64,000 nucleotides of DNA from Cellulophaga sp. RHA19. Its GTDB lineage: Bacteria > Bacteroidota > Bacteroidia > Flavobacteriales > Flavobacteriaceae. Shown here piece after piece: positions 9,884 through 19,180 of the stretch. How positions within the stretch are numbered: position 1 is the first letter of the stretch; every line of letters begins with the position of its first letter. The notes under the pieces are model-generated. The model was not told the DNA's origin and searched no databases. It saw only the letters and a list, made by a program, of their open reading frames with translations. The DNA lies in NCBI RefSeq assembly GCF_002813425.1, contig NZ_PHUL01000001.1, positions 682,001 to 746,000 of the forward strand, written 5' to 3'. Both the position numbers and the translations under genes were made by a program.

Positions 9884-12800
9884 ATGAAACTCAATCACTT
9901 AAAAAACAGCACGTTTTTGTTGCTGCTTTTATGCATTTCTCAGATTTCTTTTGCTCAAAAAAGAAAACAAAAATCTACAACAGACCAGTACCCAGAAGCC
10001 ATATATAGCAGTATGCAATACCGTTTAATTGGCCCTTTTAGAGGTGGCAGATCTGCAGCTGTAACTGGTGTACCAAATAAACCAAACTTATTTTATTTTG
10101 GTGCCACAGGTGGTGGTGTTTGGAAAACCGAAGATGGTGGCAGAAGCTGGGGCAATATCTCTGACGGATTTTTTGGTGGTAGTATTGGCGCTATAGAAGT
10201 TGCACAAAGTGATCCTAATATTATTTACGTAGGTGGTGGCGAAAAAACATTACGCGGTAATGTATCTTCAGGTTATGGTGTTTGGAAAACCGAAGACGGC
10301 GGTAAAACTTGGAGCTCTGCTGGCTTAAGTAAAAGTAGGCATATACCACGTATAAAAATTCACCCTAAAGACCCTAACATTGTTTACGCAGCAGTTTTAG
10401 GTAACATATACAAACCTACAGAAGAACGTGGTGTTTACAAAAGTACAGATGGCGGTAAAACTTGGCGCAAAACCCTATTTGTTAATAGCAATGCAGGCGC
10501 AGTAGATTTAACGCTAGATCCTAATAACCCACGTGTTTTGTACGCATCTACGTGGCGTGCAAAAAGAACACCATATAGCTTAAGCAGTGGCGGAGATGGT
10601 TCTGCTTTATGGAAAAGTACAGATAGCGGAGAAAGCTGGACAGAGATCTCTAAAAACGAAGGTTTTCCAAAAGACACATTAGGTATTATTGGTGTTACTG
10701 TTTCACCTAAAAACTCAGAACGTGTATGGGCAATTGTAGAAAACAAAAATAAAGGTGGCCTGTACCGTAGTGATGATGGTGGCAAAAAATGGACTCAGGT
10801 AAATGCTGAGCGTAAATTACGCCAACGTGCTTGGTATTATACGCGTTTGTATGCAGACACAGAAGATGTAAACACTGTTTATGTACTAAATGTACAATAC
10901 CACAAATCTACAAATGGCGGTAAAACATTTAGCACTTTTAATGCACCACACGGAGACCATCATGATTTATGGATAGCTCCAGAAAACCCAAAGAGAATGA
11001 TTATTGGTGATGATGGTGGTGCGCAAATTACTTATGATGGTGGCGCTACTTGGAGCACATACAGCAACCAACCTACTGCACAGTTTTACAGAGTAACTAC
11101 AGATAATGCTTTTCCGTACAGAATTTATGCTGCCCAGCAAGACAATTCTACTATACGTATAAACCACAGAAGTGACGGGCGTTCTATTAGTGATAACGAC
11201 TGGGAGGAAACCGCTGGTGGCGAGTCTGCACATATTGCGGTAGACCCAACAAATAATGATATTGTTTATGGTGGTAGTTATGGCGGATTTTTAACTAGAA
11301 AAAACCATAAAACAGGTACTACAAGAGCTATAAATGTATGGCCAGACAACCCAATGGGTTATGGTGCAGATGGTATGAAATATCGTTTTCAATGGAACTT
11401 TCCTATACTATTTAGCAGACACAACCCTAAAAAACTATACACCTTCTCTAACCACGTACACGTTACAGAAAATGAAGGTCAGTCTTGGAAATTATTAAGT
11501 GATGATTTAACTCGTAATGATGCTGATAAGCTAGTTTCTAGTGGCGGACCAATTACACAAGACAATACAAGTGTAGAATACTACTGTACTATTTTTGCAG
11601 CTAATGAGAGTCCGCTTAAAGAAGGTTTGCTTTGGGTTGGTAGTGATGATGGTTTAATACACGTATCTAAAAACGGAGGTGAAACTTGGGAGAATGTTAC
11701 ACCTAAAAATATGCCCGAATGGTCTATGGTAAACAGTATAGAACCTTCTGCTTTTAATGAAGGTACCTGTTATGTAGCTGCTACAAAATATAAGTTGGGC
11801 GACTTTGCACCTTACCTATACAAAACTACAGATTATGGACAAACTTGGACAAAAATTACCAACGGTATAAATAATGAGCATTTTACACGTGTGGTGCGCG
11901 AAGATCCTAAACAAAAAGGATTATTGTACGCTGGTACAGAAACAGGAATGTATATTTCTTTTAATGATGGCGGCAGTTGGAAACCTTTTCAGTTAAACCT
12001 ACCAATTGTACCAATAACAGATTTAACAATTAAAAACAACAATTTAATTGTTGCTACACAAGGTAGAAGTTTATGGATTTTAGATGATTTGTCTGTATTG
12101 CATCAATTAAATGAAAATGCAAAAAATGCAACATCAATATTATACAAACCAAAAGATACTTATAGAACAAAAGGTGGTAGCAGTAGCAGATCTTCTAAAT
12201 TAGCCGGAAGCAACCATCCAAACGGTGTAATTACACATTTTTACTTAAATAAAGTAGAAGAAAAAGACAGTGTTAAGCTTATCTACTTTAATAAAAAAGG
12301 AGATACTTTAGCTACGTATAGCAACAAAGCCAAAGAAAAAAACAAAAAACTAAAAGTTAAAGAAGGTGGCAATACATTTGTTTGGGATACTCGTGGTAAA
12401 GGTGCAGAAAAATTAAAAGGAATGATATTTTGGTGGGCTAGTTTTAACGGGCCAAAAGCAGTACCTGGAGATTACAACGTACAATTAGTGGTTAATGGCG
12501 CTACACAAAGCAAAGATTTTACTATTGTGCCAGACCCAAGAGCAGAAGCTAGTGTTGCAGATATGCAAAAACAATACAATTTTATAACTGAAGTAAATGA
12601 AACGGTAAATAAAGCACATACTTCTATTAAAAAAATGCGCAAAATTACGGCACAACTTGCTGCTTTTGAAAAACAATACAAAGATACTGAAGTAACAAAA
12701 GAACTGGTAAAAAAAGCCAAGGCAATGCGAGAAAAGTTAGAAAATATAGAGAAAAAGCTGTACCAAACAAAAAACAGAAGTAACCAAGATCCACTTAATT

Positions 12801-13018
12801 TTCCTATAAAACTCACCAACAAATTAGCGCACATAAATAGTTTAATTGGTTTGGACGATTTTCCGCCAACAGACCAAGATATTGCTGTTAAAAATGAACT
12901 AACAGCAAAAATAAACACACAACTAACTGCTTTTAACAAGGTGTTAGATGATGAAATTACTGCTTTTAATACTGCCTTTAACAACCTAAAATTAAATTAT
13001 TTGTTTGTTGAAGAGTAA
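9884..13018 (+). CDS. Secreted VPS10/sortilin-type BNR-repeat protein
   Basis: This is a 1044-residue exported protein. The ATG at 9884 is preferred over upstream codons because it opens a clean signal peptide (MKLNHLKNSTFLLLL, cleavage after FAQ). At least nine Asp-box/BNR motifs of the S-x-D-x-G-x-x-W type occur, for example KTEDGGRSW, KSTDGGKTW, RSDDGGKKW and KTTDYGQTW. They predict a beta-propeller of about 730 residues. The C-terminal 300 residues include a beta domain and Lys-rich helices (about residues 910-980). Homologues are annotated as VPS10 or sortilin-like glycosyl hydrolase-related proteins. The substrate is unknown. A terminator follows. Confidence 0.88.
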   Translation: MKLNHLKNSTFLLLLLCISQISFAQKRKQKSTTDQYPEAIYSSMQYRLIGPFRGGRSAAVTGVPNKPNLFYFGATGGGVWKTEDGGRSWGNISDGFFGGSIGAIEVAQSDPNIIYVGGGEKTLRGNVSSGYGVWKTEDGGKTWSSAGLSKSRHIPRIKIHPKDPNIVYAAVLGNIYKPTEERGVYKSTDGGKTWRKTLFVNSNAGAVDLTLDPNNPRVLYASTWRAKRTPYSLSSGGDGSALWKSTDSGESWTEISKNEGFPKDTLGIIGVTVSPKNSERVWAIVENKNKGGLYRSDDGGKKWTQVNAERKLRQRAWYYTRLYADTEDVNTVYVLNVQYHKSTNGGKTFSTFNAPHGDHHDLWIAPENPKRMIIGDDGGAQITYDGGATWSTYSNQPTAQFYRVTTDNAFPYRIYAAQQDNSTIRINHRSDGRSISDNDWEETAGGESAHIAVDPTNNDIVYGGSYGGFLTRKNHKTGTTRAINVWPDNPMGYGADGMKYRFQWNFPILFSRHNPKKLYTFSNHVHVTENEGQSWKLLSDDLTRNDADKLVSSGGPITQDNTSVEYYCTIFAANESPLKEGLLWVGSDDGLIHVSKNGGETWENVTPKNMPEWSMVNSIEPSAFNEGTCYVAATKYKLGDFAPYLYKTTDYGQTWTKITNGINNEHFTRVVREDPKQKGLLYAGTETGMYISFNDGGSWKPFQLNLPIVPITDLTIKNNNLIVATQGRSLWILDDLSVLHQLNENAKNATSILYKPKDTYRTKGGSSSRSSKLAGSNHPNGVITHFYLNKVEEKDSVKLIYFNKKGDTLATYSNKAKEKNKKLKVKEGGNTFVWDTRGKGAEKLKGMIFWWASFNGPKAVPGDYNVQLVVNGATQSKDFTIVPDPRAEASVADMQKQYNFITEVNETVNKAHTSIKKMRKITAQLAAFEKQYKDTEVTKELVKKAKAMREKLENIEKKLYQTKNRSNQDPLNFPIKLTNKLAHINSLIGLDDFPPTDQDIAVKNELTAKINTQLTAFNKVLDDEITAFNTAFNNLKLNYLFVEE

Positions 13019-13093
13019 TGCGTTGTAAGAACAATTTAAAAATTATGAACCTAAACGAATAACCCACAATAGAGAATAATAAGTAATATAAAG

Positions 13094-13119
13094 AAGCCTC
13101 TTTTTAGAGGCTTTTTTTT
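13094..13119 (+). terminator. Rho-independent terminator after the VPS10/BNR gene
   Basis: AAGCCTC and GAGGCTT form a 7-base-pair stem around a six-base loop (TTTTTA), and eight T residues follow at 13112-13119. It lies 75 bases after the stop of the BNR-repeat gene. Nothing else is evident between it and the attI-like motif at 13234. Confidence 0.85.
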
Positions 13120-13233
13120 GGTTATAGATTTGTTTAATAAAAATTAGAAATTAGACAAATACGTATTTCTGTAATTATAGTACAAAAAATGTTTTTATAT
13201 TGTAAGAAAAATAGTAGCCCAAAATGCAAAACG

Positions 13234-13296
13234 TGCGTTTATACCACCAATATGGCCGAATAAACGCAATAAATTGCGTTTATTAACTAGTTATGC
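13234..13296 (+). other. attI-like site at the head of cassette array 1
   Basis: AATAAACGCAA (13259-13269) and TTGCGTTTATT (13274-13284) are a perfect 11-base inverted repeat around TAAA. TTAACTAGTTATGC follows, with the cassette core GTTATGC at 13290. A further half-site TGCGTTTATA lies upstream at 13234. Almost the same motif, with the same placement before a GTTA core, heads array 2 at 47758. This resembles an integron attI: paired recombinase-binding arms next to a GTT core. The role is inferred from that duplication and from the cassettes that follow. Confidence 0.7.
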
Positions 13297-13309
13297 AAAA
13301 TTAAAATCA

Positions 13310-13957
13310 ATGCCTTTAAAAATCAATGTTTCATATAGCGAAAAAGAAGAAGCTAAATCCAAAGGAGCTTTTTGGGATACGGATTCTAAAACTTGGTATG
13401 TACCAAAGCATAAAAACTATAATGATTTTATACAGTGGATTGACAATGAAAAATTCTCAATTATTGCAAAAAAACCATTTCATATAGCTCTTAATAAGCG
13501 AGGTTGCTGGAAATGTAATGAAATAACAGATGTAGTTGCATTAGCTTCTAATAATTTTTATGAGTTTGATTACATAAATGAAGATGATGACGATAATATG
13601 ACTAAAGAATGGTTGAAACAGGATTACTTCACCTTTTTTAGTATACCAGAATATATAGACAAAGAAATTATTGATTTGATACAAGAAAGATTTCCCTTTT
13701 ACAAATATGGATATTCAAAAACAATCGATGGAAAATATTGGGCAAATCATTGTCAAAATTGTAATGCTCTTCAAGGTGATTTTTTTAATCATAATGAACC
13801 CGGAGGTGCTTTTTCTCCAATGTCAATTGAGGAGTGTAAAGAAATAACACTTATTGAGGTTCCTTCAAAATTTGATTTAACCCTTAGCGCGGGTACTGGT
13901 TGGAGCAGTATTGAGGATATGATTCTGAAGTATTGTAAAAAGAAAGAGTGGAAATAA
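13310..13957 (+). CDS. Array 1 cassette 1: DUF5710 / zinc-ribbon protein
   Basis: This is a 215-residue protein. The ATG at 13310 is chosen because the open frame upstream runs through the attI-like motif. Residues 3-33 match DUF5710 (INVSYSEKEEAKSKGAFWD...TWYVP), a small domain found with DNA-processing and mobile-element proteins. Two Cys pairs, CWKC (66-69) and CQNC (148-151), probably bind one zinc. The cassette opens with GTTATGCAAA (13290) and closes with the exact reverse complement TTTGCATAAC (13960), three bases after the stop codon region. The function is unknown; DNA or RNA contact is possible because of the zinc ribbon. Confidence 0.85.
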   Translation: MPLKINVSYSEKEEAKSKGAFWDTDSKTWYVPKHKNYNDFIQWIDNEKFSIIAKKPFHIALNKRGCWKCNEITDVVALASNNFYEFDYINEDDDDNMTKEWLKQDYFTFFSIPEYIDKEIIDLIQERFPFYKYGYSKTIDGKYWANHCQNCNALQGDFFNHNEPGGAFSPMSIEECKEITLIEVPSKFDLTLSAGTGWSSIEDMILKYCKKKEWK

Positions 13958-13959
13958 AC

Positions 13960-14152
13960 TTTGCATAACAGTACCTATACGTAATGCGGGTTTTGGCTTA
14001 ATCGTAAGGTCGTTTTGTATTTGGTTTGTCGCCAAAGATTTAAATTTAGTATTTTAGAAAAAATAAACACAAAACATAAACTTTGGCTAAGTGCTAGTTC
14101 GGAAAATCAGTTCCTTTTAATCCCGCACTACGCATAGCTAAACGTTACCACA
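13960..14152 (+). repeat. attC-like site 1 (array 1)
   Basis: The R''-like core TTTGCATAAC opens the site, which closes at GTTACCACA (14144). Arms ACCTATACGTAATGCGGG and TCCCGCACTACGCATAGC are imperfect reverse complements, so the strand can fold into a long hairpin. Length is about 193 bases, matching the long class of array 2. Confidence 0.75.
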
Positions 14153-14168
14153 CATTAAAACCAACTAA

Positions 14169-14999
14169 TTGAAATTTTTTAATTCATCAAGACTAAGAGA
14201 AAGAAAAGAAGGACTCGAACTACTGAACGAGTTGCTTAAAGAAAAAGTAAAGTGTAATGTAATACATTACTCTTGCGAATCTTTTGTTACGAATCACGGA
14301 AGAACACCTAGAGTAACATCAATTTGCGTGATGAATTTAAGGACTGCTCAAACTAAATCTTTTTCAATTCATCTCCAGGCACAAATTACAGGACTTGACT
14401 TCAACAATTTGACAGATTCTGAATATGATGATTTAGAAAAAGAAATGCTAAATGATTTCTCTTCTTTCGTTTCTCAAAATGGAACACATAAGTGGATACA
14501 TTGGAATATGCGCGACTCAAACTATGGATTTGAAGCAATTAACAATAGAATCAAAATCTTAAAAGGAACTACTTTTCAAATTCCAGATGATTTTAAATAC
14601 GATTTCCCACGAATCCTAGGTCGAATTTACACTTATGGTTATGAAAAAAATAAACCTAGTGGAAGGTTACTAAATTTAGCAAATAGAAATAATATTTCGA
14701 CTGTTAATGCAATGACTGGAAAAGAAGAAGCTGATGCGTTTGATAACAAAGAATATTTGAAATTACATATGTCTACTTTACGAAAAGTCGATATAATTGA
14801 AAGCATAATACATCGGGTTGAGAACCAAGAATTAAAGGTAAATGCAAAGAAAAAGCATATTTACGGATTGACATTTAATGGAATTATTGCAATAATAAGG
14901 GAAACACCTTGGCTACTGTTAATTATGTCAATAATTGGATATTTAATAGGTAGTGCTCTCGAACCAATCGTTCAAAATTTATTTGGAACAAACGGATAA
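14169..14999 (+). CDS. Array 1 cassette 2: unknown protein with C-terminal membrane helix
   Basis: This is a 276-residue protein starting at TTG 14169, shortly after the core GTTACCACA. The body is soluble (residues 1-240), with a conserved-looking segment HKWIHWNMRDSNYGFEA around 116-132. A hydrophobic helix at about 246-266 (TPWLLLIMSIIGYLIGSAL) would anchor the C-terminus in the membrane. I do not recognise the family. Its expected 3' core TGTGGTAAC is missing. The frame instead runs to a stop next to a truncated attC-like site, so the original C-terminus may have been replaced. Confidence 0.8.
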   Translation: MKFFNSSRLRERKEGLELLNELLKEKVKCNVIHYSCESFVTNHGRTPRVTSICVMNLRTAQTKSFSIHLQAQITGLDFNNLTDSEYDDLEKEMLNDFSSFVSQNGTHKWIHWNMRDSNYGFEAINNRIKILKGTTFQIPDDFKYDFPRILGRIYTYGYEKNKPSGRLLNLANRNNISTVNAMTGKEEADAFDNKEYLKLHMSTLRKVDIIESIIHRVENQELKVNAKKKHIYGLTFNGIIAIIRETPWLLLIMSIIGYLIGSALEPIVQNLFGTNG

Positions 15000-15005
15000 A
15001 AAAAC

Positions 15006-15195
15006 GTGTATAAAACATAGCTAATAAGTGATATACCGAAAATTTTGTGTATACTTACTAAGTCCGCCAAATTTTCAATTTGGCTTTTAAAAAGAGAAAA
15101 ATTAAAAACAAAATATAAAAATTCGGCTCTGTGTTTAACCGAAAAGTTAGTGCCTTTTTGCACGCTACGTTCCATACACAAGTCCGTTGTAAAAA
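15006..15195 (+). repeat. attC-like site 2 (array 1), R'' core lost
   Basis: The left arm GTGTATAAAACATAGC pairs with the right arm GCTACGTTCCATACAC. The internal stem CGCCAAATTT/AATTTGGC and the closing core GTTGTAAAAA (15186) are also present. The opening core that should match GTTACCACA is not recognisable, so this site looks decayed on its gene-proximal side. Confidence 0.65.
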
Positions 15196-15202
15196 ATTAA
15201 AA

Positions 15203-16000
15203 ATGAAATCAATAAACATAATAATCTTATTTTTAATCATTTTATTTTTTTCTTGTAATCAAGATAAGACTGAGAAAGATAATTTAATAAACAAGTTACA
15301 CAAACAAACGCTTACTAATGACTCATTGGTAAGTGTACTAAAAGAAAGAGAAAAGAAAAGAATTATTCTTGAAGAAAAAAATGAGTATTTATCTATGTTA
15401 TCTGGGCAATTTTCAGACTATTTCCCCAATAAAATAACTCTTTTTGAATTTATTTTCAATCGATTAACAAAAGACGAAGACACATATCGTTCTATTGCTT
15501 CTAATAGAGATTTATTACTTAGAGATGCTTCGTTTGATATTAGTAATTATAATTTTGGATTTAAAACTTATACCAAAGAAAAGGCTTTTACTCATATTTT
15601 CAAAACGATGAGAAGAGATCCTGAATTTTTAAAAAACTTACTCTCGCCAGAAGAAAAAAAACAGATATTTAAAACAATTAAAAGTAGTGATTGGTATAAA
15701 ACCTCTGACTTAGATAAATTTCTCAAAACACTTATATTATCTTATGAAGACATAGAACGACAAAATGTAAATGGTGAAATTTATGATTCTATAGCAAAAC
15801 CTAATTATGACATTTGGGCTGTAGCAAGTGATGAAGTGCAAAGCCTTTTAGAATTTGACAATGGTAAAGGACATACATTTTGTTGTGGTGACATTTTACC
15901 TTATTCTCACTCTTTTTGGTTTAGAAGAAACTCCGAGGGAAATAAAGAGGTAGTATATGAACTTTTAAATCAATTAAATGATTTTGTAATTACTGAATAA
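15203..16000 (+). CDS. Array 1 cassette 3: lipoprotein of a duplicated family
   Basis: This is a 265-residue lipoprotein. The ATG at 15203 is chosen because it opens a lipoprotein signal (IIILFLIILFFSC, Cys17), while earlier codons lie inside the attC-like site. A coiled-coil stretch follows (residues 20-60), then a helical globular domain ending HSFWFRRNSEGNKEVVYELL. The same domain plan and the same ending (YSFWIRRYKEKNQTLVYKLL) recur in the lipoprotein at 20063-20968, so the two are paralogues. The start core GTTGTAAAAA is matched by TTTTTACAAC at 16019. The function is unknown. Confidence 0.85.
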   Translation: MKSINIIILFLIILFFSCNQDKTEKDNLINKLHKQTLTNDSLVSVLKEREKKRIILEEKNEYLSMLSGQFSDYFPNKITLFEFIFNRLTKDEDTYRSIASNRDLLLRDASFDISNYNFGFKTYTKEKAFTHIFKTMRRDPEFLKNLLSPEEKKQIFKTIKSSDWYKTSDLDKFLKTLILSYEDIERQNVNGEIYDSIAKPNYDIWAVASDEVQSLLEFDNGKGHTFCCGDILPYSHSFWFRRNSEGNKEVVYELLNQLNDFVITE

Positions 16001-16018
16001 CCACAATCGCAGATAAAC

Positions 16019-16295
16019 TTTTTACAACAATATATTCATTATTGAGAATATTAAAACACCTTACAACCTCATACTTTTCTACAATAGAAAAAAATTGCTA
16101 ACAAGGTTTATAAAACATAGCTAGTAAGTGCTAAACCGAAAGGTTAAAACTTATTTACAAAGAACGCCAAATTTTTAAATTTGGCTTTTAGAATAGAAAA
16201 ATTAAAAACAAAATATAAAAATTCGGTTCTGTGTTTATCCGAAAAATTAGTGTCTTTTTGCACGCTACGTTTCATACACAAAACCGTTATAGCAC
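16019..16295 (+). repeat. attC-like site 3 with a second, orphan R'' core (deletion scar)
   Basis: TTTTTACAAC (16019) matches the start of cassette 3. A second core, ATTGCTAAC, follows at 16094 and leads directly into a normal left arm GTTTATAAAACATAGC. The right arm GCTACGTTTCATACAC ends at core GTTATAGCAC (16286). The second core matches no cassette in this array, so about 75 bases here look like the remains of a deleted cassette. Confidence 0.65.
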
Positions 16296-16304
16296 ATTTG
16301 AGAA

Positions 16305-16922
16305 ATGAAGAAGCGAAGTCCATATTTCACCTACATTCTGATAATTGGGATAGTCTTTTTAATGACATTTATTGACAGAATTGAATTCTTGAAACCATTA
16401 AAAAATATTGTATTTCTGATTTGGATTCCATTCATTATTTGGGATATAATAGAAAGACTAAAATACAGAAACGGAAAAAAAACGAACATCTTAAGAATAA
16501 GAACAAACAACGATGATTACAACCGAATATTCCCTTTTATTTTCGGAACTATTTTAATTGTTGCCAGCTACTTTGGTTTAAAAAATATTGAATCTGAAAA
16601 AATTCTTTCATACTCAATACTTATCACTGGAATTCTATATTTAATAACCGGGTTTCTGTTTGTTCCGACTGGAATAATTGAATATAAAAATGATAAATTA
16701 AGTTTCGCGAATGGAAATAATAAACACACTATCGGAATTGATAATATTGAAAGTATTGAATTAAAAGCAAGTGACATAATAATAGCGGACAGAAACCAAA
16801 AGAAATATAATGTGAATTTTATGAATTTAATTGAATCTGATTATCAAGAAATATCTGAATTTATAAAAAATAGAATAGGAAATAATATAGAAATAAAAAA
16901 CGTACCACAACAAATTATATAA
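16305..16922 (+). CDS. Array 1 cassette 4: four-helix membrane protein with PH-like tail
   Basis: This is a 205-residue membrane protein with hydrophobic helices at about residues 7-22, 33-46, 75-90 and 99-118. A cytosolic beta-rich tail follows (GIIEYKNDKLSF...IGIDNIESIELKASDIII) that resembles the bacterial PH-like domains of small membrane proteins. The cassette starts with GTTATAGCAC (16286). The matching end core GTGCTATAAC is not seen; the stop codon lies inside the left arm of the next attC-like site. The family is not recognised and the role is unknown. Confidence 0.8.
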   Translation: MKKRSPYFTYILIIGIVFLMTFIDRIEFLKPLKNIVFLIWIPFIIWDIIERLKYRNGKKTNILRIRTNNDDYNRIFPFIFGTILIVASYFGLKNIESEKILSYSILITGILYLITGFLFVPTGIIEYKNDKLSFANGNNKHTIGIDNIESIELKASDIIIADRNQKKYNVNFMNLIESDYQEISEFIKNRIGNNIEIKNVPQQII

Positions 16923-17038
16923 TTTATTGCTAGGTTTAGTCTACTTACCAAAGTACTTGCGGACTCTTTTGGCTGGTAATTATTTACTAAATTGAGTGCT
17001 TAAACACACCACTAACCATATACATACACGTTGCGCTT
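16911..17038 (+). repeat. attC-like site 4 (array 1), short class, degenerate start
   Basis: The left arm TATATAATTTATTGCTAGG resembles those of the intact short-class sites at 51250 and 60651. The right side ACTAACCATATACATACAC ends at core GTTGCGC (17030). No opening R'' core is recognisable. Confidence 0.55.
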
Positions 17039-17069
17039 AATTCTAAGTATAGTAACCAAAAAGAACTAA

Positions 17070-17359
17070 ATGATGAAAATTGGAATAAAATCAATACTTA
17101 TGTTTCTGTAAGAATTTTCATTTTTAAAAACCAATGGACAAAATATAATTGAAGAATATCTAAAGGTTAAAAAAGACAGTATAAGAATCAGAAAACCGGA
17201 CAGTGATTTTCTAAAGTATATTGAAAAAGGGTATACACATACGAAACCAGTGACGGCTTAAAACACATAACAGAGAAAAACTTTAGAAGATATTTAACAA
17301 ACGCTATAAAGGCAAAATATCAAAGTAAACCTTATTTAAGTTCTAGCCAAAAAAAATGA
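17070..17359 (+). pseudogene. Array 1 cassette 5: broken secreted-protein gene
   Basis: After the core GTTGCGC, two tandem ATG codons open MKIGIKSILMFL, which looks like the start of a signal peptide but meets TAA at 17109. The same frame continues as FSFLKTNGQNIIEEYLKVKK up to about 17240. A frameshift is then needed to continue as YETSDGLKHITEKNFRRYL and further to a stop at 17357. One nonsense codon and one frameshift are therefore visible. The family is unknown. It is one of several signs that array 1 is decaying. Confidence 0.6.
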
Positions 17360-17423
17360 AATGTTCAATAGATATGAGAGACTCACAGGGAAGACTTTGT
17401 TTTGGGTGCCAAGTTTCCAAACC

Positions 17424-17433
17424 GTTATCGAAA
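17424..17433 (+). repeat. Residual cassette core GTTATCGAAA (array 1)
   Basis: AAACC-GTTATCGAAA looks like the closing end of an attC-like site, but no left arm or opening core precedes it. A degenerate partner, ATCGGATAAAAC, lies after the next gene at 18017. It is probably a truncated site. Confidence 0.4.
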
Positions 17434-17446
17434 AAAAATAATTATA

Positions 17447-17995
17447 ATGTATAAATACGCTTTTGTTCTATTAATACTCATTCTTGGGTGTAAATCAAAT
17501 AAAAACAGCATAGAGATAAAAAGTAATGAATTGATATATTATGAATACACACAGAAATATGTTCAGCAAGTTAAGACGCATTTATTAAGTAATATTGCCT
17601 TTAACATTAAAATAAAAAATAATAGTGATAGTACCATTATCATAGGAAACAAAAATAGTTTTGAATATTACAATAATGAAGCAAATAATGATTTTCTTGC
17701 TATAAATGATACCTTATTTGAATTAACTCCTTACAAAAGAGACTATATTAAATCGTTTAAACAATCCTATCATATTTTGCCTAAACACTCAATGAATATT
17801 TCATTTAGTATGGACATTCCGTTAATTCCTGGAAATATTAATAGAATAAAAAAATACTTAAAAAATAAGGGAGGAATTTTAAAAATATCATCCTTAATAA
17901 TTAATAAAAAAGACACAATACTAAATATCCCCTTTAGGATAAATAATCTAAAAGAAGTTTTTATTAAAAACAATGAATTGATAGAAACAAGATAA
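17447..17995 (+). CDS. Array 1 cassette 6: small lipoprotein
   Basis: This is a 182-residue lipoprotein. The ATG at 17447 is chosen because it opens the lipoprotein signal MYKYAFVLLILILGC (Cys15) and lies 23 bases after the cassette core; earlier in-frame codons fall before that core. The mature part is beta-rich and Lys/Asn-rich, with no recognised domain. The matching 3' core is degenerate (ATCGGATAAAAC at 18017 against the expected TTTCGATAAC). The function is unknown. Confidence 0.75.
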   Translation: MYKYAFVLLILILGCKSNKNSIEIKSNELIYYEYTQKYVQQVKTHLLSNIAFNIKIKNNSDSTIIIGNKNSFEYYNNEANNDFLAINDTLFELTPYKRDYIKSFKQSYHILPKHSMNISFSMDIPLIPGNINRIKKYLKNKGGILKISSLIINKKDTILNIPFRINNLKEVFIKNNELIETR

Positions 17996-18016
17996 ACACA
18001 AAGTTCAGTTACCAAA

Positions 18017-18143
18017 ATCGGATAAAACAATGCGTAATTTAGTGCTTAATCAAAGGTTAGTGCAATTTTGTAACGTCTAAATTTCCTTCAGAAATTCCTT
18101 GCATACAAACCCGTACTGTTCATACACAAAACCGTTAGCAAAA
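18017..18143 (+). repeat. attC-like site 6 (array 1), degenerate
   Basis: It starts with a mutated core (ATCGGATAAAAC), carries AGTGCTTAATCAAAGGTTAG similar to intact sites, and ends CATACACAAAACC before core GTTAGCA at 18134. The arms pair poorly. Length is near 127 bases. Confidence 0.5.
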
Positions 18144-18151
18144 ATTATAAA

Positions 18152-19003
18152 ATGACTCTAAAAAAAACGTTTCTAATTTCAATACTAATTCTAGTCTTTC
18201 AAAACATATTCAGTCAGGAAAAAATTAGCACACATTTAATTACTAAATACATATTTTCAAACGACTACAGAAATGTCAAAAAGTATTCTCAATTTCAAAA
18301 TAAAAAAATAAAAAACTTAAAACAAAAACTTGACAGTATTGAGCATTACAAAGAAATATATAAAATAAATACAGATAGTCTTGTTATAATTAAAAACGTA
18401 AGTAAATCTATTACAAGTGACTCAATTAAAATGACAAAAAAATCTAGTACTATTAGATATAAGTTTAGTCCAAAATATTCAGATTACTTTAAAGCTGGGC
18501 ATATTATAGAATTATCATATGAAACTTATTTGGATAAAGATTGTAATACATGGAATTCCTCAAAGTGTATAGAATATGATTCCAAAATAAAAGATATTAC
18601 AATAATCAATAACTATCTTAAAAAGGATTTCAGTTTAAATAATTATTTTAATTCCTATTTTAAGGAAAATGAATCTACACAAGCTAACATTATAATAACC
18701 GATAAATTTAAAACTTTAATTTCTAGCTCTTATTATAAAGAAAAAAGAGCTCCAAAATTTGTTGAAAATCTCAAAGAGTTAAAATATCAAACTGAAAAAG
18801 GTTATGTTTTAAATGAAAGTTCTAATATTTACATTATTTATTTTATAAAAGGAAAAAATGAAGATTCAAATTATTTTAAAATAATTTTTAATCCAAACGA
18901 GGATAAAATAATAATTAATATCAATGAAAAATTTTATATCGCGAAAAACCCTAAGATTGAATTACTTAAAAAGTGGATTTCAGACCAATTTAAAATAAAA
19001 TAA
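18152..19003 (+). CDS. Array 1 cassette 7: secreted protein of unknown function
   Basis: This is a 283-residue exported protein. A signal peptide (residues 1-22, FLISILILVFQNIFSQ) is followed by a coiled-coil-prone segment (about 40-70) and a Lys/Asn-rich alpha/beta body. The N-terminal half contains two Cys residues (DCNTWNSSKC). The cassette core GTTAGCA lies at 18134, but no matching TGCTAAC end or hairpin follows the stop. The downstream boundary of this cassette has therefore been lost. No family is recognised. Confidence 0.8.
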   Translation: MTLKKTFLISILILVFQNIFSQEKISTHLITKYIFSNDYRNVKKYSQFQNKKIKNLKQKLDSIEHYKEIYKINTDSLVIIKNVSKSITSDSIKMTKKSSTIRYKFSPKYSDYFKAGHIIELSYETYLDKDCNTWNSSKCIEYDSKIKDITIINNYLKKDFSLNNYFNSYFKENESTQANIIITDKFKTLISSSYYKEKRAPKFVENLKELKYQTEKGYVLNESSNIYIIYFIKGKNEDSNYFKIIFNPNEDKIIININEKFYIAKNPKIELLKKWISDQFKIK

Positions 19004-19180
19004 CATTTACTTACAAAACCTACAAACAATACTAACCTCAGACCTACTCCCTCACTCTACTATCAGTTAATTTTTTAACACCGAATATAAATTGAAAAAC
19101 CACGAATATATATTGGTGGTTACTTTAGTATTAAATAATCTTAATATTTAGACTATTAAAAATTTGAAAAGATTACAGTT

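Noticed and set aside
13259..13284. Chromosome dimer resolution site (dif) or pdif module
   Set aside because: The arms resemble a Xer-type site, but the motif occurs twice, each time with a GTTA core beside it at the head of a cassette array. Cassettes are not bounded by such 28-base sites as pdif modules are.
16181..16375. Open frame of 64 codons over attC-like site 3
   Set aside because: It covers the palindrome and overlaps the true membrane-protein gene at 16305 in another frame.
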